In this document: one piece after another, positions 30,632 to 39,839 of the stretch
How positions within the stretch are numbered: the first letter of the stretch is position 1
Layout of the letters: the number at the start of each line of letters is the position of its first letter
Made by a program: the position numbers and the translations under genes
Notes under the pieces: model-generated
Database searches by the model: none
Told to the model about the DNA's origin: nothing
The model's input: only the letters and a program-made list of their open reading frames with translations
Origin: Anthostomella pinea
Taxonomy: Eukaryota > Ascomycota > Sordariomycetes > Xylariales > Xylariaceae
Length of the DNA: 64,000 nt
NCBI GenBank assembly: GCA_963556695.1
Contig: CAUWAG010000020.1
Coordinates: forward strand, 4,836,001-4,900,000
Direction of reading: 5' to 3'

Positions 30632-32203
30632 TCAGTCGACGCCGCCGTATGGTTCATCAAGCCCAAAGATACCCGGAAGCGCAGCCAAATACGAGGCCTC
30701 GGTGAGGGTCTCACCACCGATAGCCTTAGTAATCCAGTTGATGGTAGGGTCCCCACCAGCTGAACGAGTCGCGGGAACACCTCCAACCATGATAGCATGA
30801 GCAGGCACGTTCTCCGCCTTGATGTGCTGACACACCGGTGACAGATCCTTGGTGGAATACCAGTACATGCTGTGTCCAATGATGAATATTTTCTTGTTGG
30901 CCGAGGTGTCGCCCGAGATGAGGTTGCTCACCGCGGTCAAGCAGTTGAAGTAGTCCGTCGTCCCTCCGTTCGGTAAGTCGTTCAGCCAGTCTGTAGATGC
31001 GTTGGTCGGGTGGTCCCAGGCCTTGACGGACGAGCTGGGAAACCCGCGGCAGCCATGCGCGATGACGGACACCTTGGTCTGGCTGTTTCTGGCGAAGGCG
31101 TGTTCGAGGATTTTCTTGTAGGTCGCCTTCACGGAAGGGAGCACGCTGTGCATGCCGTGACTAATATCGATGCAGATAATAACGTGGTCTGGCCGTGCCA
31201 CAGACCTGCGTGTTGGTGGACGGACATTCTCTCCGTTCCACTCTGTCTTGACACCGTTTGTCTTCTTCGTGCCGACAAGGCCCTTGAGAGTGAGATTGCG
31301 GTCTTCTAGCTCACTGATTCGCTTCAATGCGTTGAGGTACAAGCTGCGTACCAATGAAGGGTCACTGTACAACTCCTCGTCGTCGTTCCTCGAGGCTGGA
31401 GTAGTCTCGCTGGCCCTGAGCTCACGTGCAATCTGTGCCTCCAACCGAGCGATTTCTTGCTTTGCGTGGAAGAGGTCTATTGCAGGTGCTTCTCCAAGAG
31501 CTTCTGATTCACTGAGCTTGGTGTCGAATGAGAGCTGTAGAGCTTGCTGGGAGGACTGTGACAGAGAAAGCTCTACCTCTCTGGAGAGGATGTCGGATCG
31601 GAGGGTGGCGTTGCGCTCATCCGCAGTCTTCAATTTGCTGTAAAGCAAGGCCTTGTCTGCAAGCAGGTCCTCAAGGCGCTTATGAAGACCCTGTATCTGG
31701 CCGTGGTGTTGTACACTCTCCTTGCGGGCGTCCTCAGTTTCCTGGCGAAGTCGGGAATTGTCGTTCCTGGTGTTCTTGAGTTCACTCTCCAGCCACTCGA
31801 GCTTTCTACGCATGTCTTCACCTAAGGTAGAAGAGCGATCCTCGCGATGAGCATTTTCGTCCCCTCGCCCATCAACCTGCTGTCCTTGAGGCTGGCTACC
31901 TGTTTTCGAGTTCTCCGCAACTCCTCCCTTTTGCGGGTGCTCGGCCAAGGGACTGAAGTCTAACTCTGTGAGGAGCCATCGGAGCCAATGCATTCCCCAC
32001 ACGCGGAATCTCTCCCAGAGAGAACATAGCCACTGGTAGCAGTGAGTTGCGGTCTTGTTTACTTGCTCTGGGATGGTCAACTTCACGCCGTTGTCGTGAA
32101 GCTGGGCGTTTGAGGAGGCGGACTGGCGTCGTTGCATCAGCGCGTCCTTTTCGGATGCATCGTTTGCATCTTGGCGTTTGGCTGCTGGGGCGGAATTCTC
32201 CAT
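30632..32203 (-). CDS. Coiled-coil protein with C-terminal vWA-like domain
   Basis: I place the start at Met 32203 (MENSAPAAKRQ), giving 523 residues. The frame is open up to 32320, but an acceptor-like CTAATAAC...CTCATAG lies at ~32307-32330 on the minus strand, so an upstream exon is possible. Residues ~130-330 are rich in Glu/Lys/Leu heptads and should form a long coiled coil (ELKNTRND..., LEAQIARELRAS...). The last ~200 residues begin HVIICIDISHGMHS, a strand followed by a DxS-like MIDAS relic of a von Willebrand factor A fold, with later strands KVSVIAHG and KKIFIIGHS. The third MIDAS residue of a strict DxSxS is missing, so metal binding is uncertain. The role is unknown and may be scaffolding or adhesion-like. 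Confidence 0.7.
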   Translation of the reverse strand: MENSAPAAKRQDANDASEKDALMQRRQSASSNAQLHDNGVKLTIPEQVNKTATHCYQWLCSLWERFRVWGMHWLRWLLTELDFSPLAEHPQKGGVAENSKTGSQPQGQQVDGRGDENAHREDRSSTLGEDMRRKLEWLESELKNTRNDNSRLRQETEDARKESVQHHGQIQGLHKRLEDLLADKALLYSKLKTADERNATLRSDILSREVELSLSQSSQQALQLSFDTKLSESEALGEAPAIDLFHAKQEIARLEAQIARELRASETTPASRNDDEELYSDPSLVRSLYLNALKRISELEDRNLTLKGLVGTKKTNGVKTEWNGENVRPPTRRSVARPDHVIICIDISHGMHSVLPSVKATYKKILEHAFARNSQTKVSVIAHGCRGFPSSSVKAWDHPTNASTDWLNDLPNGGTTDYFNCLTAVSNLISGDTSANKKIFIIGHSMYWYSTKDLSPVCQHIKAENVPAHAIMVGGVPATRSAGGDPTINWITKAIGGETLTEASYLAALPGIFGLDEPYGGVD

Positions 32204-32320
32204 TTGGAATTCGAGGACGGCTTCTATGAGTTTATGAATTGTTTGCGCGCGCCGGAAAGTCGTCGTTTGGTGCTGTCGTTTCGGTAATGGGCGGAGACTC
32301 GCAGCTATGAGAGGAAACAC

Positions 32321-32926
32321 CTGATGTTATTAGTAGAATCCCTTCATTCTTTCAGGATGGCTGCTGCGGAACCCGCTACTCGTTTCCAAGGCCTTGGTCA
32401 CCGCTTACTGCGTTTACTTCAGAGCTCTTGATCGATTTTCGATGTAGAGTGGGACACTACCTAGACATGGCCGTTGGCAAGTGAAGCCTCCGGAAGGCCG
32501 GCGGCGATTGAGTGCTTTGTCGATTGCACCTGGACTGGAACAGCGCCTGCGGTCGTCCATATGTAAGGCTGTATGATCCAAAACGTGTCACCTCTAACTC
32601 AAACGGGAGCCTGGAAACCACATGATACATGCAACTTCAAGCGGGAGCCAGTCTAGACCCATCGTACCCTGCTGCAATCCGCTTCAGTTCCAGAATCAGT
32701 GAGCAAAAGACCGCTTCAAACGACGATTCCGTGGGTGAGAAGGCGAACGGCGACTACGACCATCGGATATGCACAGAAGCGCGTCGACACGTCAAGTCTA
32801 CCCAAAGGGACGGCCTACCTCAGGACTCCCAACGAAGAGACATAGTACCAGTGCATAGATAAATTGGTGAGACTCGCCAGTGCAACACGATAGAATCCAA
32901 GCAACTTCCATTGCATGGATTAGAGG
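32321..32926. other. Divergent intergenic region
   Basis: About 600 bp between the vWA-like gene (-) and the AAA+ gene (+). It should contain both promoters and perhaps a 5' exon of the minus-strand gene. No specific site is recognised. Confidence 0.35.
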
Positions 32927-35086
32927 ATGGCACCAACACATACCAAGAAGGTGAGGCTGGTCCTGGCACAGTGCCCCGACTGTTCTCCCGAAAGAGCCGA
33001 TCAGCTACTTCAGGTAAGACAGCCCCGACATACTCGGCCATTCGACATTGGAAAGCCGGTATCTGATACTGCGTAGAAATATTCCGGGCACAAGGATGCC
33101 GTTGAAAAGGCGGTCAAGTATTTTCATTTCTGGGTATGTCTTCTGCTCGTCATGAATCCAAGACACCACACAGAGGGGACACTCACAAGCAGCAAAGGAT
33201 GGCGAGACAGATGATTCTGGAGCTGTTCGCAACGGTGGCCCGCAGGAAGGTGAGTCAACAGCGTCATTGGAGGAGGGCTGCTAGATGCCAACAACAGTGC
33301 AGCAGAACAACAGCTACGCCGTTATCTTCGCCTCCCTCGAGTGACTGCGCCAGCTGGCCTCGTCGAACCTGGCATGTATGGTCCAGAGGTCTTCATGCTG
33401 GAGAATGTCGTCGGCGCCATCCAACAAGGCAAATCGGCAGAGACAGTTCGGAAATATCTGAGCTACTACCATGAGCTCGACGAGGATTTCTTGCGAGTTG
33501 GTATCAACGCCAAGGTGAAGGGCTTCCCGGCAATCTTCTACGTTGTCGAAAGGAACGACACGCAGTTGATCAGATACTGGATCAGGTATGGGGGTGACCC
33601 AAATGCGACTTACGGACCTGACGCTTTCCCTCTCCTGGCGTTTGCCATCCTCCATCGTGCGCGGACACGAATCCAGGCAACGAGAACGGTAGAAGTGCTG
33701 CTCAGTTTCGGTGCTTCGCCCCTTACCATACCCGCGGCCTATTACATTCCGTTCAACCGTGATCTACCGGAGGCTGGACCCAGTGAGGAAGAGCTGAGCG
33801 AAGACGGCGACAAGCTCTGGTGTACGCCAAGTGTTCGGATCACCCTGGCTTTTTCGTTGAACTTGACCCAACGCTACCGCCTATACCAGGCACGGCAAAC
33901 AAAACCGTCCTCTGGCCGCGAGCGAGTACTGGTCCTCCGGAGGGATGCCGAACAGGTTCTTGTATTGCATCAGGCAATCATAGGGCAACGCATTGCGGCA
34001 AAGACTCTGAAGCGCAGACTGATGATGTATGTATTGATCCCATTGACTGGTCTGTAATGCGCTGATCATCGACAGATAACTGGCGTTACCGCGCGAGAAG
34101 CCATTGGTTTTCACTTTCGCGGGACCGAGTGGCCACGGCAAGACAGAGCTTGCGCGAAAGCTCGGAGAGATCACGTCCTTGGACACGATTAGTATTGACT
34201 GCACCACGTTCACTCGAGAGGATGAGCTCTTTGGTCCAAGGGCTCCGTATCATGGCCACACGTCGGGCTCTCTTTTGAACAACTTCCTCGCGAGAAATTC
34301 GGGAAAGACGTCCATCGTGTTCCTAGATGAGTTTGAGAAGACGACTGAGACGATCCACAACACGTTGCTGGTCCCCTTTGATCAAGGTGCGCGTCCTCTC
34401 GTCTCGTCAGATTGAACGCTACTTACCTTCGTCCGGCAGGGGAGTATAAGGATCGACGGAACTCGGTGGACATCCTTTGCTCCAACACGATATGGATACT
34501 AGCGACCAACATGTTTGACCCAGTCATCCATAAGTTCTGTGAAGCCAACGAGGATGTGCTGTTCAAGTCTGACGACGAGGCTGCTCAGACAAGGGTAGTG
34601 GAGAAGCTTCGTCGGCAGTTGCGCAACGAGTGCATAACCCATTTTGGGCGGCCGTCAACAGGGCGCATCTCTGAGAGAATCCCGTTCTTGATCTTCTCCC
34701 CGGACGAGCAGGCAGTAGTTGCTCATAAGCACCTGATGGAGTTGGAGGAGAGACTCGCACGGCCGATCGTCGTCTCTCGGAGCAGTCAACGGGACAATTT
34801 GGTCGGCAACGTTCGACTGGATATCCTGAACGATTCGACGATCTGCTCAAGCATCGCACGGGACAGTTATGTCCCGCAGCTAGGCGCGAGGTCCATCTTC
34901 AATGGCGCCGACGACGTGGTCACAGCGCCACTGGTGAGCCGCTACCTGAGCGACGGCGATGACTTCACCGAGGAGCAGGAGGAGACTCAGTTCAGAATTG
35001 GTGTCGATGCTGACGAGGAAGTCGAGGTATGGCTCGTACCCAAGGTGAGCGACAGGAAGGAGCCGCAGATGAAAGGGCAGCTTTGA
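32927..35086 (+). CDS. UBA-like/ankyrin/ClpB-like AAA+ ATPase
   Basis: Predicted exons are 32927-33013, 33077-33133, 33174-33249, 33303-34026, 34076-34386 and 34440-35086, joined by GT-AG introns of 40-63 bp with matching phases. The N-terminus resembles a UBA-like helix bundle (CSPERADQLLQKYSGHKDAVEKAV). An acidic linker and ankyrin-like repeats (GFPAIFYVVERNDTQLIRYWIRYGG is split across a repeat) follow, then LHQAIIGQRIA and a AAA+ module of Clp/Hsp100 type with Walker A GPSGHGKT, Walker B IVFLDEFEK and sensor IWILATNMF. It may act as a ubiquitin-linked unfoldase. Odd: the fourth junction (AT|A, then TAA at 34077-34079) puts a stop just before conserved LALPREKPLV. Either splicing differs or this is a C-to-T nonsense change (CAA to TAA), making it a pseudogene. 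Confidence 0.68.
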
Positions 35087-35528
35087 TGAACGGCCACCAA
35101 CCGAGGCATAAAGAGTCAAGAGTCAAGACATGGGCCCTTCAACTTTGAAGTCCAGTCAAGCAACTTGAACTGGCTTTGCGAATAAATTGTGAGACGCCGT
35201 TGCCGAACGATCAATTGACATTTCTTATCAACGAATGGCCCGTGCTCAACTGCTACGGCATGGATCGTTCCTTCGCATGTGAGAATGATGTAATGGAGGT
35301 ACAGGGTTTGTCGCGTTTCGAAGATTCCCGTCTGCCCATCTTCTCTCCCACCTAGAAATCGTAGCCAGGTTCTCTCTTCACCTCTCATAACAACACCATT
35401 TTTCACCTGCTCCCGTTTATACAGCCTGGACTGCGTCAAGATACGCTTCTTTCCTGTTCCTTGGTACTTTCTTCCTCTACCACCTCTATAAAACGCCCCA
35501 ATTGCCCGCTATAGAACGTACAGCCAAC
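35087..35528. other. Intergenic region, promoter of the FMO gene
   Basis: About 440 bp. A CT-rich stretch and a TATAAAA word (~35487) precede the ATG at 35529 and are plausible promoter elements. Confidence 0.4.
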
Positions 35529-37276
35529 ATGGCGCAACTAGCGCATCTGCAAAATCCACTGTTCCATCCATTCCTCCTTGTCTTCCAAATCTGGCAGTGG
35601 TTCGTTGATAAAATCCTCTCGCCCTCTCCTCCGGAGCCAGGAACGCAACTCAGCCGGCCGAAGATCGCTATCATTGGCGCTGGAATCACTGGTGTTTCCT
35701 CGGCAGCTCACTGCGTTGGCCATGGCTTCGATGTGCTCATCTTCGAGGCTGGCGGCGAGAAGAACCTCGGCGGCATCTGGAGCGTGAGCCATTCCATTTT
35801 CCACCATTAATTTGAACACTGTTGTATGCTGACTACCTCGTCACCTGTTGCAGAAGGTCAACGATACCTCGAGCCTACAGATTCACTCTATGATGTTTCG
35901 GTTCCATCCTTCCATCCAGTGGAACAACGGCTACCCTGACCGACAGCAGATTGTCAGCCAGGTCAGACAACTTTGGGAGCGCTATGGGTTAGACACGAAG
36001 ACAAAATTCGGCACCAAGGTCGAGAAGGTCTACAAGAACGACAAGGGCCGTTGGATCGTCAATAATCCTGCGAATGGACAATTCGACGGCGTCATCGCAG
36101 CCGTCGGCACCTGTGGAGACCCAAAGATGCCGCATATGGAAGGCATCGAGCAGTTCAAGAACCCCGTATACCACTCGAGCCAGTTGACCGGGTAAGTTCA
36201 GTCCCCCTTTTCGAGGCTTCTGGAATAGCCAGTGCCGCATTGTCTCCTTTCAGCTCCAGGCATTGCAACAAACCGTTTGCGAATTGTGGGTGATAGTGCT
36301 AACCACCAACGACAGCGTGGACGTCAAAGACAAGACGATGATCGTCATTGGTGGTGGCGCCAGTGCTGTGGAAGCACTCGAGTACGCCTCGGAAGAAGGG
36401 GCTTCCAAGATCTACATCCTATCCCGCAGCGACAAGTGGATCATTCCTCGCAACTTCATCGTCGACATATTGCTATCTCTGAACGTCTTCGGCCAAGAGA
36501 CCATATTCTCCTGGATTCCCGAGACGCTATTGAAGAAATTCTTCTACAGAGATCTCCAGGATATCGCACCTAATGACAAGGGCATCTTCACGGACACCCC
36601 AATGGTCAATTCCGATGTTATGGATAAGCTGCGATCTGGAGAGGCCGAGTGGGTTCGATGTGATATCGAATCCTTCCACGACGGGGGCATCACCGTTAAC
36701 AGACGTGCCAAGGGTGTTCCCAAAGGCGGACCAGGCCGTCACGTCGACATCAGTGGAGATATGGTGGTTCTGGCCACGGGCTACAAAAGGCCTTCCTTAG
36801 ATTTCCTCCCTGACGACTCATTTGGAGAGCCGTATGGCCCTCCGAACTGGTACCTCCAAACCTTCCCTTCGCGGCATCCATCCATCTCGGCCATCAACTG
36901 CACCTATCTTGCGGCAATTGGCACAGTCGGCAATTGGCACATTGGTATCTATACGCGGATCCTGCTCATGTTCCTCGTTGACCCCCTTACCCGACCTTCC
37001 CCTTTCTGGATGGAGCGCTGGATTGACATGACCAGGGTGCTGAAGGCGTTCGCGCCAACTGGGGCCTTTGATTTCTTTACGTACCTCGAGCTGATCTGGT
37101 GGTTTACCTTCTGCGTCACCATCAACCCATTCCGTTGGAAGTGGGCTTTATTCGTCTTCTTCGGCCTCGAGTTCGCGCTCCCTAAGCGGATCGTACAAGC
37201 CGAGGAGCATATCCGCAATGGTGCAAAGGTCAACGGCAACGAAGGCGAGGGCAGAGACGTCGGTCGGAGTTTCTAG
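35529..37276 (+). CDS. Flavin-containing monooxygenase (FMO), membrane-associated
   Basis: Exons 35529-35783, 35854-36191 and 36316-37276 give a 517-residue protein. The introns (70 and 124 bp) have GTGAGC/GTAAGT donors and TTGCAG/GACAG acceptors. Motifs are the FAD Rossmann motif IAIIGAGITGVSSAAH, then GGIW, the NADPH Rossmann motif MIVIGGGASAVEALEYA, and the late VVLATGYKRP segment of FMOs and Baeyer-Villiger enzymes. An N-terminal hydrophobic helix (FHPFLLVFQIWQWFVDKIL) and a C-terminal one (WALFVFFGLEFAL) suggest attachment to the ER membrane. It should oxygenate a soft nucleophile or ketone. The substrate is unknown. The frame is open for a further 118 codons after TAG 37274-37276. Confidence 0.87.
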
Positions 37277-37630
37277 GCGGATCTCGACTGCGGCAAATGG
37301 CCATCCGGACAGTGCGACTTTGAGCTGGACTCAGACGAGGAGACTTCATCATATAGGGATTGGGGTGCCGTTTGTTGCACGGAGCCAGCCTTGTCCGGCA
37401 AGCAGACTGATCACGGCAAGCCTTCTGTGCCTCCAGTGTGGCCTTCTAACGTGGTACCACACGGATACTACGGTCGCGTAGAGGATCGCGATTGGGATGC
37501 ATGTTCAAGTCTCTGGGATGATGCCAGCTGGCCTTTCGTGACGGAGGACTCCGCGGACTTCAACAGTCCCAACAAGGAAACCGATATGTTGGAGACGTCC
37601 AACCCGCGTTACATGCTATGTCGAGCATGA
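37277..37630 (+). other. 118-codon in-frame extension after the FMO stop
   Basis: Directly after TAG 37274-37276 the same frame stays open to TGA 37628-37630. The translated text is acidic and rich in Trp, Cys and Asp (CGKWPSGQC, ELDSDEETSSYRDWGAVCC, DRDWDACSSLWDDASW) and does not look like random 3' UTR. I recognise no family. It could be translated by stop read-through, be the relic of a longer FMO or a neighbouring gene, or be chance. Confidence 0.35.
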
Positions 37631-37988
37631 CAGCCGGTGATGGACATAGTTCTCTAGGTTTCTGGCAAACCGGCTAGACGATGTTGGTATATTACTATGA
37701 ACCAGGGGTTCTGAAACGACTGTTTCCTTAGAAGGTGTTGTGAGATACGTTACCACGAGTGGATGAGTGGGCTAGATGTTCTTTCGCAAACAATTCATTT
37801 CACTCCTGGAGGCACTCTGGGTCATGTACTTATTCATCAAAGCTTCTCGATAGGAGAAGTACAGTGTCAGACTATGAACGGCAGCATTTTCAAACAATGT
37901 GATCGACGTTCCAGCTGCCGACGCCAGTATAAAGACCACCGCTAAGACAGCAGCATCTGAACTCCAGTATCCTACGTAGCATCTCCGA
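37631..37988. other. Region between convergent genes
   Basis: About 360 bp with no feature other than presumed 3' UTRs of FMO and the Lcp5-like gene. Confidence 0.35.
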
Positions 37989-39149
37989 TCATCGCTTGCC
38001 TCGATCTCTGCGTCCACCCTCCATGACCTTGACCTTCTTGTTGAACCTCTCACCCATCTCCTTCATACCACTGCTAAGCCCACTGCCACGGCCACTATCT
38101 GCCGTATCCCTGCCCCTCTTGCGACTCTTCTCCAGCAGGGCCTTGGTCCCACCACCACCGCCCTCCTTCCGCCTCGTCAACCGCTCAATACGGTCCACGC
38201 CCTCACCCAGATCCCTCCAGTCCTCTCCACCGAAGTTCATCTTACCGCCACCGCCCTCGTTGCGGCTCTTCTTGGCGCGGTCCTTCTTGCTCTCCTTCGG
38301 CAGCCGCACGAAGTTGGTCTCCTCGTAGTCCCGCTTGCGATCCTCCTCGGCGCGCTCCGTCGCCGTCTTGACCTTGCGGCCGCGGTCCACGATGGTGGTC
38401 CCCACGCTCGGCTGCGCCAGCGGGATCGACGACATGTCCTCCTTGATGTACTCGTCCATCGTGGCCGACTTGAGCGGGCGCCGGTCGCGCGGCTCGCGGC
38501 GCTCCGTCGTGGGCATCACGGTGGGCGTGATCTTGGGCGGGCGGTACACGCCCGTCTTGTCTTGGGTTGCTGCGGCTGCCATGCCGACCGGCGCTGCGGC
38601 CTTGGCGAAGTTGTTGAAGCTTGGGGCAAATCCGAAGCTGGGTTTTGCCGGTTTGCCTCCCTCCTCGCCAACACCGTCGCCGGTCTCCTTGTCAGAGCCG
38701 GAGTCCGATTCGGATTCCGACGACTCGGCGTCCTTTGCCTCCTGGGCAGCCCGTTGGTTGCGATCGGCGTCGTCGGCGGCGCGCAGCATCTTGTCGAGCT
38801 GGAACCGCAGCTTCTCTTCTAGCGGTCGCACGCCCTTGTCTAGGTACAGGCGCAGCTCGACGAGCTTCTTGACGACGGCGTCGGATAGTTCTGACGCATT
38901 GTCGTCGGCGGCCGAGCCCGCATCGGAGCCGGTGGCGTTGTGGTTCTTTTTCGCATTGCGGATCTTGAGCAGGATTAGGAAGACGAGGTTCTGGAGGTAG
39001 GAGAGGAGCAGCTCGTTCTTGACGTCGAGGAGGGAGACGTTGTCGGCGGTGGGCTTGATACCGGCGAGCTTCGGGGTGGCTTCGAGCGCTGACGAGAGCG
39101 AGTTGGTGAGGGTGTCCAGCAAGGCTGGTAAGGAGGTCTGTACCGCCAT
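37989..39149 (-). CDS. Lcp5/neuroguidin-like ribosome biogenesis factor (Sas10/Utp3/C1D family)
   Basis: The product is 386 residues from the chosen Met at 39149 (MAVQTSLPALLDTL). It begins with the Sas10/Utp3/C1D helical domain: SLLDVKNELLLSYLQNLVFLILLKI and VVKKLVELRLYLDKGVRPLEEKLRFQLDKML, the diagnostic core of Lcp5 and neuroguidin. A long Ser/Glu/Asp stretch, a YRPPKITP motif and a very basic, Gly-containing C-terminus (KSRKRGRD, FNKKVKVMEGGRRDRGK) follow, as in nucleolar U3 snoRNP-associated factors for 18S rRNA processing. The frame is also open upstream to 39338, but a good intron lies there, so I treat 39150-39338 as leader. Confidence 0.85.
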   Translation of the reverse strand: MAVQTSLPALLDTLTNSLSSALEATPKLAGIKPTADNVSLLDVKNELLLSYLQNLVFLILLKIRNAKKNHNATGSDAGSAADDNASELSDAVVKKLVELRLYLDKGVRPLEEKLRFQLDKMLRAADDADRNQRAAQEAKDAESSESESDSGSDKETGDGVGEEGGKPAKPSFGFAPSFNNFAKAAAPVGMAAAATQDKTGVYRPPKITPTVMPTTERREPRDRRPLKSATMDEYIKEDMSSIPLAQPSVGTTIVDRGRKVKTATERAEEDRKRDYEETNFVRLPKESKKDRAKKSRNEGGGGKMNFGGEDWRDLGEGVDRIERLTRRKEGGGGGTKALLEKSRKRGRDTADSGRGSGLSSGMKEMGERFNKKVKVMEGGRRDRGKR

Positions 39150-39338
39150 GGTCGAGTTTATCCAAGAGATTTGACTTGTCGGTCGCAACGGATATGAAGC
39201 TGGAACTGAGACTTTGAACCTGTAAGAAAATAAATTCTGAGCCGATAAGGATAAGGTACGTACCGATGCAAGCCCCTCCAGTCCGTGCCGCCGCATTGGA
39301 TCCACGACGTTGATCCATGCATTCACATCCTGCGCCAC
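39150..39338 (-). promoter_or_regulatory. 5' leader of the Lcp5-like gene with a 44-bp intron
   Basis: On the minus strand a GTACGT donor (39263) and a TTTTCTTACAG acceptor (39220) bound a 44-bp intron. An upstream ATG (39338) is in frame with the main frame when the intron is kept, giving a 63-residue extension. It is out of frame when the intron is removed. This is either a plain 5' UTR intron with a uORF or a splice-controlled N-terminus. Confidence 0.45.
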
Positions 39339-39339
39339 G

Positions 39340-39839
39340 CTTCAGGCAGGTTGCGGTGGCGGTGCACCAGCGTTGGATATGTCGCTGGTCCTTTGGCGGT
39401 TGGTGGCTTGGAGCTCCTGAGTCCTGAGATTAATTCGTGGTGACAAGCAGCATACCGGCCTGCCGGCATACATACCTCATATTCCCTACTCCCAGGGCGA
39501 CGACACCTACCTGGACTACTTCCCCTTTGATATATTACAGCCTTGAGGATCGATCTTGAAGCCGCAAGCACCCGACGCTATTCACTGCTGTGCGAGTCCT
39601 GTACGAGTCCTGCGCAAGTCCCAGCGCACCCATGTTTGGTGTCTGAATCAAGTCTGCGCCTGTTGCTGCTACGTAAGTGATATTAAGCAGGCAATTAGTC
39701 CAGTCAAGTCTTTCACTCTGACAGTTGCCCTGCTTTTACTGTGCTGCCATCTGTCCTCTAACTGCATCCTCCCACACAAACAATGCTTCCACCTTGCGGC
39801 CATGCTGACAGCTGCACCAACAGGAGAAGCCACACCAAG
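39340..39839. other. Divergent intergenic region
   Basis: About 500 bp between the Lcp5-like gene (-) and the EMP70 gene (+), presumably a shared promoter region. Near 39595-39615 the word (G)TGCGAGTCCTGTACGAGTCCTG holds a short direct repeat. Nothing else is seen. Confidence 0.35.

Noticed and set aside
33136..33474. 112-codon plus-strand frame
   Set aside because: Runs through predicted introns 2 and 3 of the AAA+ gene in another frame. The spliced frame gives the family motifs.
38335..39000. 221-codon plus-strand frame, Ser/Arg-rich
   Set aside because: Antisense shadow of the Lcp5-like gene. The minus strand shows the conserved domain.
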